This document shows positions 1-4,855 of a stretch of DNA of 7,722 bases, piece after piece. The DNA comes from an uncultured Collinsella sp. (GTDB lineage: Bacteria > Actinomycetota > Coriobacteriia > Coriobacteriales > Coriobacteriaceae): assembly GCA_902482185.1 (NCBI GenBank), contig CABSZR010000060.1:1-7722 (forward strand), given 5' to 3'. The position numbers and the translations under genes are program-made. The first letter of the stretch is position 1. Every line of letters begins with the position of its first letter. The notes under the pieces were generated by a model. It was given only the letters and a program-made list of their open reading frames with translations, searched no databases and had not been told where the DNA came from.

Positions 1-20
1 TTTCTATGCCAGTCGCCCGA

Positions 21-55
21 CCACCACGATGGGGACAGGCACCTTTGTGGTGGTT
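21..55. repeat. Left arm of 35-nt inverted repeat pair
   Basis: This arm is the reverse complement of 365-399 at 33 of 35 positions; the inner 25 bases (31-55 against 365-389) match perfectly. It contains GGGGACAG at 31-38 and can fold by itself, because CCACCAC at 21-27 pairs with GTGGTGG at 47-53. Together the two arms bracket about 310 bases holding the alternating motif array and a hairpin. The layout resembles a small non-autonomous element, but I see no convincing target-site duplication at its edges. It may instead be two independent insertions of the same repeat. Confidence 0.8.
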
Positions 56-89
56 GGGGGCCTGGTCGGCAAACCAATTCCGGCGTTTG

Positions 90-305
90 TCTCAATCTGT
101 AACAGCTGGAGCCCGTTGAGCCTTGTAGTTGTTACAGATCGAGATATTGTGCGAACATCCGCCTGTTCATCTCAATCTGTAACAGTTAGAGACCAAATTC
201 CCCGCTACGTGTTACAGATCAAGACGTTGAGCTGACGGCCGAACGGTTCATCTAAATCTGTAACAGTTAGAGCCTTTTTCGCTGGCCTGGTGTTACAAAT
301 CGAGA
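90..305. repeat. Array of six alternating 15-nt motifs, 40-nt period
   Basis: The motif TCTCAATCTGTAACA (consensus TCTCRATCTGTAACA) occurs forward at 90-104, 170-184 and 251-265, and in reverse complement at 130-144, 210-224 and 291-305. Start-to-start spacing is 40, 40, 40, 41 and 40 bases. Forward copies continue into a conserved tail close to GTTAGAGCC (GCTGGAGCC in the first copy); reverse copies have no such shared tail. Neighbouring copies can pair into 15-bp stems with loops of about 25 nt. In the alternative pairing of 130-144 with 170-184 the stem gains inner arms, GAACA at 153-157 with TGTTC at 164-168. No coding region covers it. Function is unknown; candidates are a REP-type repeat cluster, a structured RNA or a protein-binding array. 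Confidence 0.85.
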
Positions 306-354
306 TTTTGCAAAAGCCGAGGATAGGCACTGCCGCCAAGGCCTTCCCCTCGGC
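306..354 (-). terminator. Second, distal intrinsic terminator (candidate)
   Basis: Read on the minus strand, GCCGAGG (354-348) pairs with CCTCGGC (322-316) and is followed at once by TTTTGCAAAA. The loop is long (about 25 nt) but holds further GGC/GCC pairing. It sits directly behind the stronger terminator at 357-403, so it looks like a back-up stop for the kinase transcript. The long loop and interrupted T tract keep confidence moderate. Confidence 0.5.
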
Positions 355-356
355 CT

Positions 357-403
357 AAAACAAAAACCACCACAAAGGTGCCTGTCCCCCTTGTGGTGGT
401 TTT
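357..403 (-). terminator. Intrinsic terminator of the ABC/kinase transcription unit
   Basis: On the minus strand a perfect 11-bp stem forms between AAAACCACCAC (403-393) and GTGGTGGTTTT (373-363), followed by T, G and TTTT. It starts 6 bases after the kinase stop codon. Its loop is a GGGGACAG-type repeat, so a dispersed repeat copy supplies the terminator structure. The symmetrical A/T flanks could allow weaker termination from the other side too. Confidence 0.8.
365..399. repeat. Right arm of 35-nt inverted repeat pair
   Basis: This is the partner of 21-55, in inverted orientation (33/35 identical). CTGTCCCC lies at 382-389. The same bases form most of the terminator stem and loop at 357-403. 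Confidence 0.8.
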
Positions 404-409
404 GATTGG

Positions 410-1033
410 TTAGCCTTCGAGTTGGGCCACCTTGTAGCGGTAGGCTGCGGCAATAACGTCTTTGCAACCCTCGCGGCCCAGCTTGGCGCGGTTGACGACG
501 ATGTCTTTACCGCTCGTCATCTTCCACTTTCCGGCACTGTAGCGCTTATAGAACGCCTCGCGCGCCTTCTGCTGTTGCTTGACCAGCTTGGCACCCTTCT
601 TTTTGTTAAGGCCACGCTTTTTGCGCACGATCTCGACGCGGTCCTCAAAGGGGGCTGTCACCAACACGGCAATGTGGTTGGGGTTGTTACGCAGCAGGTA
701 ATCGGACAGACGGCCTTCGATAATGCAGCTCTCGGTCTCGCCCAGATCCAAAATCACCTGGCTCATCTTTTGGAACAACTTATCCGAGTACGAACGCGCA
801 TCGTAGCGGTCGGGCAGAAACGCCATGTTCTCCACGGCCAGGCGCTCGTCGTAAGCGGCCATCTTGTCGAGCGACTCGCCCGCGCGCAGCGAAGCACGCA
901 CCAGCAGCTCGTTATCGTACAGCGGAATCCCCAGCTCATCGGCGAGGATACGACCAATCTCGTGACCCTCGGCGCCAAAGTCGCGCGCGATGGTAATGAC
1001 CACAGGATTCTTCTTATTCTCCAGATCGCTCAT
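410..1033 (-). CDS. Cytidylate kinase-like family protein
   Basis: The 207-aa protein resembles the cytidylate-kinase-like family (Pfam Cytidylate_kin_2), P-loop proteins commonly annotated as nucleotide kinases but seldom tested. Visible family marks are the N-terminal strand VVITIARDFG with the glycine turn RDFGAEGHEIG (17-27), the GIPLYDNELL segment (35-44), IIEGRLSDYLL (104-114) corresponding to the usual GR-adY block, and NRAKLG (181-186) near the C-terminus. The turn reads GAEG where the family usually has GSGG, and there is no classical GKS/T, so catalytic activity is uncertain. I chose the ATG at 1033 because AGAAAGGA lies 6 bases upstream; an in-frame GTG at 1078 would place the repeat hairpin inside the protein. 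The gene follows the second permease by 48 bases and is probably cotranscribed. The residues 141-170 are very basic and could bind nucleic acid or phosphate. CMP kinase activity is not established. Confidence 0.8.
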   Translation of the reverse strand: MSDLENKKNPVVITIARDFGAEGHEIGRILADELGIPLYDNELLVRASLRAGESLDKMAAYDERLAVENMAFLPDRYDARSYSDKLFQKMSQVILDLGETESCIIEGRLSDYLLRNNPNHIAVLVTAPFEDRVEIVRKKRGLNKKKGAKLVKQQQKAREAFYKRYSAGKWKMTSGKDIVVNRAKLGREGCKDVIAAAYRYKVAQLEG

Positions 1034-1039
1034 CGCGAT

Positions 1040-1047
1040 TCCTTTCT
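1040..1047 (-). promoter_or_regulatory. Ribosome binding site of the kinase-like gene
   Basis: AGAAAGGA on the minus strand lies 6 bases before the ATG at 1033. It decides for this start over the upstream in-frame GTG at 1078, which has no comparable site and lies within a hairpin repeat. Confidence 0.65.
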
Positions 1048-1050
1048 CTA

Positions 1051-1079
1051 TGTGACAAAGGGGCTGTCCCTTTGCCACA
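1051..1079. repeat. GGGACAG-type hairpin between permease and kinase genes
   Basis: TGTG-A-CAAAGGG (1051-1062) pairs with CCCTTTG-C-CACA (1068-1079), with one A/C mismatch and a 5-nt loop. The minus-strand loop region carries GGGACAG. The hairpin starts 2 bases after the permease stop codon and ends 3 bases before the kinase Shine-Dalgarno. No T run follows on the minus strand, so it is not a standard terminator. It could stabilise the upstream mRNA or partly limit read-through and translation of the kinase. Confidence 0.75.
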
Positions 1080-1081
1080 TT

Positions 1082-1720
1082 CTACGCTGCCACCATTCGC
1101 CTCTGATATGCGCGAACCAGCAGCGAGATACCAAAGTTGAGCACAAAGTACATCGCGAAAACCAGGCCGTAGAGCATAAGAACCTGCGACAGGTCGATCG
1201 CGTGGGCCATCACGACGTTTGCCGTGTACATGAGCTCGGCCACGTTAATGCCCGAAAGATACGAGCTGTCCTTGATGACGGTCGTGCACTGGCTAAACAG
1301 CGCCGGAATGATCGTCTTAAACGTCTGCGGCAGAATGATGTAGCGCATGGTGGCAAAAAAGCCGAAGCCCTGGCTCTGCGCCGCCTCAAACTGGCCACGT
1401 GGAATCGAGTTGAGACCGCCGCGCACAATCTCGGCCATAACAGCGCTGGTAAACAGCGTAAAGGCGATGGTCGAAATCACAATGTCCAAACCCTGCACCG
1501 TAAAGTAGATAAACAGAATCCACAGCAGGTTCGGCGTGCAACGGAACAGCTCGATATAGGCGCTCACCAAAATACGGAACGGGCGGGGCGCATAGCTCTT
1601 AACGAGCGCCAGCACCGTGCCAAAGATGAGCGAGAAAAAGATCGACAGCGCCGAGATCTCGATCGTCTTAACAAAGCCGCCCCAAATGTAGAGCAGGTTG
1701 GTCGCGTTGAAGATTTCCAT
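1082..1720 (-). CDS. Polar amino-acid ABC transporter permease (second)
   Basis: This is the inner-membrane channel subunit of an amino-acid importer, HisM/GlnP family (BPD_transp_1 fold), 212 aa. Several hydrophobic segments are visible, roughly 18-41, 50-75, 83-98 and 178-205. The cytoplasmic coupling loop that docks on the ATPase is clear at 104-136, with core IPRGQFEAAQSQGF. It is paralogous to the permease just upstream; both share RGQ-EAAQSQGF and LPQTFK. The start at 1720 lies 3 bases after the upstream stop, and AGAGGAGG sits inside the end of that gene, so translation is probably coupled. The position as last gene of an ATPase-binding protein-permease-permease set matches gluD of the gluABCD glutamate uptake operon. 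The true substrate (glutamate, glutamine or another polar amino acid) cannot be told from sequence. Confidence 0.93.
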   Translation of the reverse strand: MEIFNATNLLYIWGGFVKTIEISALSIFFSLIFGTVLALVKSYAPRPFRILVSAYIELFRCTPNLLWILFIYFTVQGLDIVISTIAFTLFTSAVMAEIVRGGLNSIPRGQFEAAQSQGFGFFATMRYIILPQTFKTIIPALFSQCTTVIKDSSYLSGINVAELMYTANVVMAHAIDLSQVLMLYGLVFAMYFVLNFGISLLVRAYQRRMVAA

Positions 1721-1723
1721 GCG

Positions 1724-2470
1724 CTAGGCCTCCTCTACGTTGTCGAGCCCCAGCTCGGCCAGGCTCACGCCGCGCGGACGCTCCTTGGAGCGGCGCTCGA
1801 GCCACTGCACCAGCATGGCGAGCGGAAAGCAGATGATGAAGTACATAAGGCAGCAGACGATGTATCCCTGCAGGTAACCGTACAGACTCACAAAGTTGTC
1901 GGAACGGTACATAAGGTCGCCGCCGGCCACAAGCGCCAGCACCGACGTGTTCTTGACCAGGTTGAGCGCCTGGTTACACAGCGGCGGCAGAATGATCTTG
2001 AACGTCTGGGGCAGCACGATGTACCAGTACGCCTGCGCGCGAGTGAAGCCCTGGCTCTGGGCCGCCTCCATCTGACCGCGCGGAACCGCCTCGATACCAG
2101 TGCGGATGACCTCCGAAATGTAGGCCGCGTGATACAGACCCACGCCCAAGAAGCCCAGCACGAACGGCGCGATGCGCACCGGCTGGTCGGCACCGGTTAT
2201 GGCCTGCAAAAACTGCGGACCGGCCATGTACATAAAGAGCACCTGCACGGGCAACGGGGTGTTCTGGTAAAACTCCACGTACACGCGGCTTATGGCGCGC
2301 AGCACGCGCGAGCGAGTGGTAGAGAACACGCCCAGCAGCGTGCCCAGCACCAGCGACAACAGCAGGCCGGCAACGACCACTTGCAGCGTCACGCCAAAGC
2401 CCTCCCAGAAGGGCCCCATGTTTTGAAATGTCGTCGACCAGCGGTCGGCGTCAAATAATCCTTCGAGCAT
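1724..2470 (-). CDS. Polar amino-acid ABC transporter permease (first)
   Basis: Integral membrane subunit of the same importer, 248 aa, HisM/GlnP family. Hydrophobic segments lie near 25-50, 60-83, 102-120 and 200-224. The ATPase-contacting loop is at about 123-163, with core VPRGQMEAAQSQGF and the LPQTFKIILPPL end. It has a longer hydrophilic C-terminal tail (224-248, rich in R and E) than its partner. I chose the ATG at 2470 because AAGGAAGGAA lies 4 bases upstream; an in-frame upstream ATG at 2503 would overlap the binding-protein gene and lacks such a site. It follows the binding-protein stop by 25 bases and precedes the second permease by 3. The two permeases presumably form the heterodimeric channel. 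It corresponds in order to gluC of gluABCD. Confidence 0.93.
   Translation of the reverse strand: MLEGLFDADRWSTTFQNMGPFWEGFGVTLQVVVAGLLLSLVLGTLLGVFSTTRSRVLRAISRVYVEFYQNTPLPVQVLFMYMAGPQFLQAITGADQPVRIAPFVLGFLGVGLYHAAYISEVIRTGIEAVPRGQMEAAQSQGFTRAQAYWYIVLPQTFKIILPPLCNQALNLVKNTSVLALVAGGDLMYRSDNFVSLYGYLQGYIVCCLMYFIICFPLAMLVQWLERRSKERPRGVSLAELGLDNVEEA
1729..1736 (-). promoter_or_regulatory. Ribosome binding site embedded in upstream permease gene
   Basis: AGAGGAGG on the minus strand encodes the last glutamates of the first permease and also serves as Shine-Dalgarno for the second permease, 8 bases before its ATG. This suggests translational coupling and balanced synthesis of the two channel halves. 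Confidence 0.75.
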
Positions 2471-2474
2471 TTGA

Positions 2475-2484
2475 TTCCTTCCTT
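2475..2484 (-). promoter_or_regulatory. Ribosome binding site of first permease
   Basis: AAGGAAGGAA on the minus strand lies 4 bases before the ATG at 2470. It fixes this start in preference to the in-frame ATG at 2503. Confidence 0.75.
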
Positions 2485-2495
2485 GGACGATGCGC

Positions 2496-3371
2496 CTATA
2501 CAAGACCCCAGGTCTTGACCTCTTGGTCGAGCCAGCCGTCGGCCAGGCGATCGCAAATCACCTGATCGACCACGGCCGAAAGGTCGCAGCCCTTCTTGGT
2601 CGCCACGCCGTAGCCCTGCTCGCCAAACTTGACCTCGGGCTGCAGCAGCTCAACGGTCTCGTTCATGTAACCGGCCAGCGTGGAGCGGTCCATGGCAAAG
2701 ACGTCGATATTGCCGGCGTCGAGCGAACTCTTGATGATGGGATAGCCGCTAAAGGCCCTAAACTCGGGCTTGCAGCTAAAGCCGTTGTCCTTGATCATCT
2801 GCTCGATGAGGCCCTGTGTGGTGGCACCCTGGCTCACGCCAATGACCTTGCCATCCAGATCCTCAATCGAGGTAAAGCCCGAACGCTTCTTGACCATGAG
2901 TCCCACGTAGTCGGTGCGGTACGGCGTCGAGAAATCCCAGCTCTTCTTGCGCTCGTCGGTGATGGTGTAGGTCGCCGCGACTACGTCAAGTTGGCCGTTA
3001 TCGATCAGCGGGCCGCGTGTCTTGGGCGTTACGTCGGTAAACTCGACAAGCTCCTGGGCGCGGGCCTCCTTGTAGCTCACGTCAAAGACAGCAGCGGCGA
3101 TCTGATAGCACAAATCGACTTCCATGCCCTCAAAGCGGCCCTTGGCGGTGTCGTAATAGCCGTAGCCGGGAACATCCTTCTTAACGCCGGCATTCAGATG
3201 GCCACGCGATTTGATGGCCGCAAGCTTGGACCCCTTGTCGGAGCCCTCGCCGCTGGTGGAGTTGCCGCAACCGGTAAGCGCGGTCCCCGTCAGCGCAAGC
3301 ATGCTGGCGCCAGCCAGCTGCAAAAAGTGACGGCGCGACACGGCCGCCCTCGTCATATCCGTCATGTCCAT
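2496..3371 (-). CDS. Amino-acid ABC transporter substrate-binding lipoprotein
   Basis: Extracytoplasmic solute-binding protein of family 3 (SBP_bac_3), 291 aa from this start. The N-terminus carries a twin-arginine-like motif SRRHFLQLAG (12-21), a hydrophobic stretch, and the lipobox LTGC with the lipid-modified cysteine at 35, then a Ser/Gly-rich linker. The binding domain follows from about 57, with EGMEVDLCYQIAA (81-93), DVVAATYTITDERKKSWDFS (129-148) whose arginine and DFS are typical ligand-pocket elements, VSQGATTQ (179-186) and VFAMDRSTLAGY (224-235). The start is uncertain: GTG 3374 and ATGs at 3371, 3365 and 3356 are all in frame and no strong Shine-Dalgarno separates them. The gene begins 8 bases after the ATPase stop codon. 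It captures the amino acid for the two permeases downstream and matches gluB in position. Substrate identity is not deducible. Confidence 0.93.
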   Translation of the reverse strand: MDMTDMTRAAVSRRHFLQLAGASMLALTGTALTGCGNSTSGEGSDKGSKLAAIKSRGHLNAGVKKDVPGYGYYDTAKGRFEGMEVDLCYQIAAAVFDVSYKEARAQELVEFTDVTPKTRGPLIDNGQLDVVAATYTITDERKKSWDFSTPYRTDYVGLMVKKRSGFTSIEDLDGKVIGVSQGATTQGLIEQMIKDNGFSCKPEFRAFSGYPIIKSSLDAGNIDVFAMDRSTLAGYMNETVELLQPEVKFGEQGYGVATKKGCDLSAVVDQVICDRLADGWLDQEVKTWGLV

Positions 3372-3379
3372 CACCGCGC

Positions 3380-4111
3380 CTAGTGCAGAATCTTGGACAG
3401 GAACTCGCGGCAGCGCGGGTTCTCGGGGTTATCGAAGAAGTGCTCGGGCGTGCCCTCCTCCAGAATGCGGCCGTCCTCCATAAAGATGACGCGGTCGGCC
3501 ACCTGGCGCGCAAAGCCCATCTCGTGCGTCACGCAGATCATGGTGATGTCCTCCTGCGCGAGCTCAATCATAACGTCCAGAACCTCCTGGACCATCTCGG
3601 GGTCGAGCGCCGAGGTCGGCTCGTCAAACAGGATGATGGGCTGCTTGGTGCACAGGGCACGGGCGATGGCGATGCGCTGCTGCTGACCGCCCGAGAGATT
3701 CTGCGGATACTCGCCGGCCTTATGCGCCATGCCGACACGCTTGAGCGCGGCGATGGCGATCTCGGTCGCCTCCTCCTTGCTCTTCTTTTGCAGCTTGATG
3801 GGCGCCAGCGTCAAGTTGCCCAGCACTGTCATGTTGGGATACAGGTTGAACTGCTGAAACACCATGGAGCTATACTTGCGAGCCATCTCCAAGTGGTTCT
3901 TTTTGGTGAGCGGCGTACCGTCGATGACGACTTCGCCCGACGTGGGCTCCTCAAGATAATCGACACAGCGGATGAGCGTCGACTTACCCGAACCGGAAGG
4001 CCCGATCATTACGAGCTTCTCGCCGCGCTTGACGGTGAGGTTGATATCTTTGAGCACATGCAGGTCGCCAAAGTACTTGTTGAGATGCTTGATCTCGATC
4101 ATGTCTGCCAT
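3380..4111 (-). CDS. Polar amino-acid ABC transporter ATP-binding protein
   Basis: Cytoplasmic ATPase that powers the importer; 243 aa, the normal length for the GlnQ/HisP/GluA group. All motifs are intact: Walker [10 protein letters not shown] (37-45), Q-loop glutamine 86 in [16 protein letters not shown], signature LSGGQQQR (139-146), Walker B IILFDEP (159-165) followed by SALD (167-170), and the switch histidine 196 in VTHEMGFA. The C-terminal [20 protein letters not shown] is typical of amino-acid importer ATPases. The start at 4111 is preceded by GGGAAGGGA at short spacing; a second ATG three codons later is possible. It is the first gene of the operon, downstream of a candidate promoter at 4147-4175, and is followed closely by the binding protein. 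The function as amino-acid importer ATPase is firm, the particular substrate is not. Confidence 0.95.
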   Translation of the reverse strand: MADMIEIKHLNKYFGDLHVLKDINLTVKRGEKLVMIGPSGSGKSTLIRCVDYLEEPTSGEVVIDGTPLTKKNHLEMARKYSSMVFQQFNLYPNMTVLGNLTLAPIKLQKKSKEEATEIAIAALKRVGMAHKAGEYPQNLSGGQQQRIAIARALCTKQPIILFDEPTSALDPEMVQEVLDVMIELAQEDITMICVTHEMGFARQVADRVIFMEDGRILEEGTPEHFFDNPENPRCREFLSKILH

Positions 4112-4146
4112 GAATGTCCCTTCCCTGCGTTTACACGAGTTGAACT

Positions 4147-4175
4147 ATTGTACGGAAAGAACCGCGTTTCCGCAG
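4147..4175 (-). promoter_or_regulatory. Candidate sigma-A-type promoter of the ABC operon
   Basis: On the minus strand a good -10 box TACAAT (4152-4147) is preceded at 17 bases by the weak -35 CTGCGG (4175-4170). Transcription would start near 4140 and leave a short leader of about 30 nt before the ATPase start. The -35 match is poor, which suggests activation by a regulator or merely a chance -10. It is the best candidate in this gap. Confidence 0.4.
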
Positions 4176-4204
4176 CCCGCACTACATTCCCGTAAAGAAC
4201 CCGC
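4153..4204. repeat. Imperfect direct repeats and dyad overlapping the candidate promoter
   Basis: CGGAAAGAACCGCG (4153-4166) and CGTAAAGAACCCGC (4191-4204) match at 12 of 14 positions with starts 38 bases apart. The first copy is also part of a short dyad, CGGAAA (4153-4158) with TTTCCG (4167-4172), located in the spacer of the candidate promoter. The placement is what an operator would show, but no regulator gene is adjacent. Confidence 0.4.
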
Positions 4205-4217
4205 AACCTTTAACCCA

Positions 4218-4284
4218 CTCATTGGGGACAGACTTAAATGAGTACCTGCTCATTGGGCACTCATTTAAGTCTGTCCCCAATGAG
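4218..4284. repeat. Perfect 26-bp inverted repeat with GGGGACAG core
   Basis: The left arm 4218-4243 and right arm 4259-4284 are exact reverse complements over 26 bases, separated by 15 bases. Each arm holds CTCATTGGGGACAG followed by an AT-rich stretch, ACTTAAATGAGT in the left arm. The central 15 bases contain a third partial copy, CTCATTGGG (4249-4257). It lies between the ABC operon start and the terminator of the YqeY gene, is non-coding, and has no T run typical of a terminator. The form fits a REPIN-like doublet, possibly moved by a REP-associated tyrosine transposase encoded elsewhere (inference). Confidence 0.9.
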
Positions 4285-4295
4285 CACCGCCCAGC

Positions 4296-4328
4296 AAAAA
4301 AGGGGCGTGACCGCAATGGCCACGCCCC
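4296..4328 (-). terminator. Intrinsic terminator after the YqeY-domain gene
   Basis: On the minus strand GGGGCGTG (4328-4321) pairs with CACGCCCC (4309-4302) around an 11-nt loop and is followed by a run of six T. It begins 29 bases after the YqeY stop codon. It is a strong GC-rich stem and should insulate the ABC operon from the upstream unit. Confidence 0.88.
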
Positions 4329-4357
4329 CTCAACATCAACTATATGCCGCTCGGCCC

Positions 4358-4801
4358 CTACGCGAGTTTGGCTCCGACGATCTTTGCCGCGGCCGGCTTA
4401 TCGAAGTTGCCACCGGTGGCCTTGCCGAGTGCACCCATAACCTGGCCCATCTGCTTCTTGGACGTGGCGCCCAGCTCGGCGATAACCTGCTCGATCAGGG
4501 CCTCGAGCTCCTCGCCCGAAACCTGCGCGGGCAGCAGGCTCTCCAGAATCTTGACCTGCTCGGTCAGGTTGTCGGTACGCTCTTGGTCGGTGCCGGCCTT
4601 GATGGACATCTCCAGCGTCTCGCTCGTCTGCTTGATCAGACGCTTGATCATGCTGTTGACGTCTTCCTCGGTCACATCGCGGCGCTCGTTGACCTCGATA
4701 TTCTTCACCTCGGCCTTAACCTGGCGAATGATGGACAGGCGAACCTTGTCCTTAGCCTTCATGGCCGCGATCATTTCCTTCTGCAGCTCTTCGTTGGTCA
4801 T
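4358..4801 (-). CDS. yqeY: GatB/YqeY domain-containing protein
   Basis: Small soluble protein of 147 aa, full length for the YqeY family, which resembles the C-terminal tRNA-contacting domain of the amidotransferase subunit GatB. Helical N-terminal half with family motifs AMKAKDKVRLSIIRQVKAEV (13-32) and KNIEVNERRDVTEEDV (33-48), then LLPAQVSGEELEALI (89-103), and the C-terminal KKQMGQVMGALGKATGG (115-131) and AAAKIVGAKL block. A role in tRNA-dependent amidation is presumed from the GatB similarity, but stand-alone YqeY has no firmly established reaction. The start at 4801 has an excellent Shine-Dalgarno, GAGGAGG, 8-14 bases upstream. It follows the foldase gene by 54 bases and ends at a strong terminator, so the two are probably one unit, although no functional link is obvious. 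Confidence 0.93.
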   Translation of the reverse strand: MTNEELQKEMIAAMKAKDKVRLSIIRQVKAEVKNIEVNERRDVTEEDVNSMIKRLIKQTSETLEMSIKAGTDQERTDNLTEQVKILESLLPAQVSGEELEALIEQVIAELGATSKKQMGQVMGALGKATGGNFDKPAAAKIVGAKLA

Positions 4802-4826
4802 CTGTAAATCCTCCTCAATAGTGTGA

Positions 4827-4848
4827 GCGGCACTCGTACGAGCGCCGC
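4827..4848. repeat. Short hairpin between foldase and YqeY genes
   Basis: GCGGCACTCG (4827-4836) pairs with CGAGCGCCGC (4839-4848), with one A/C mismatch, around the perfect palindrome CTCGTACGAG. It sits in the 54-base gap of the presumed two-gene unit. No T run follows on the minus strand, so it is more likely an mRNA stability or processing element than a terminator. Confidence 0.5.
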
Positions 4849-4855
4849 CCCATGA

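Noticed and set aside
29..235. A 68-codon frame on the plus strand across the first repeats.
   Set aside because: It lies wholly in repeat sequence, has no convincing ribosome site and no familiar protein features.
90..305. CRISPR array, suggested by regular repeats and about 25-nt spacers.
   Set aside because: The repeats are only 15 nt, alternate in orientation and are imperfect. The spacers share a tail in every second unit, and there are no cas genes in view.
1034..1078. Upstream GTG start adding 15 residues to the kinase-like protein.
   Set aside because: The extension is encoded by the intergenic hairpin, and a good Shine-Dalgarno sits just before the ATG at 1033.
422..2458. A 678-codon open frame on the plus strand, antisense to the kinase and both permeases.
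   Set aside because: Its translation is rich in His, Arg and Gln with no recognisable domain, and it spans three well-supported minus-strand genes and their gaps. Long antisense frames of this sort are expected in GC-rich genes with biased third positions. The same applies to the plus-strand frames at 2490-3383, 3383-4195 and 5006-6094.
4218..4284. Terminator formed by the perfect inverted repeat.
   Set aside because: The stem is not followed by a T tract on either strand, and a conventional terminator for the YqeY gene is already present just before it.
4827..4848. Terminator between the foldase and YqeY genes.
   Set aside because: The hairpin has a mismatch and no T run on the minus strand; the strong terminator is after YqeY at 4296-4328.
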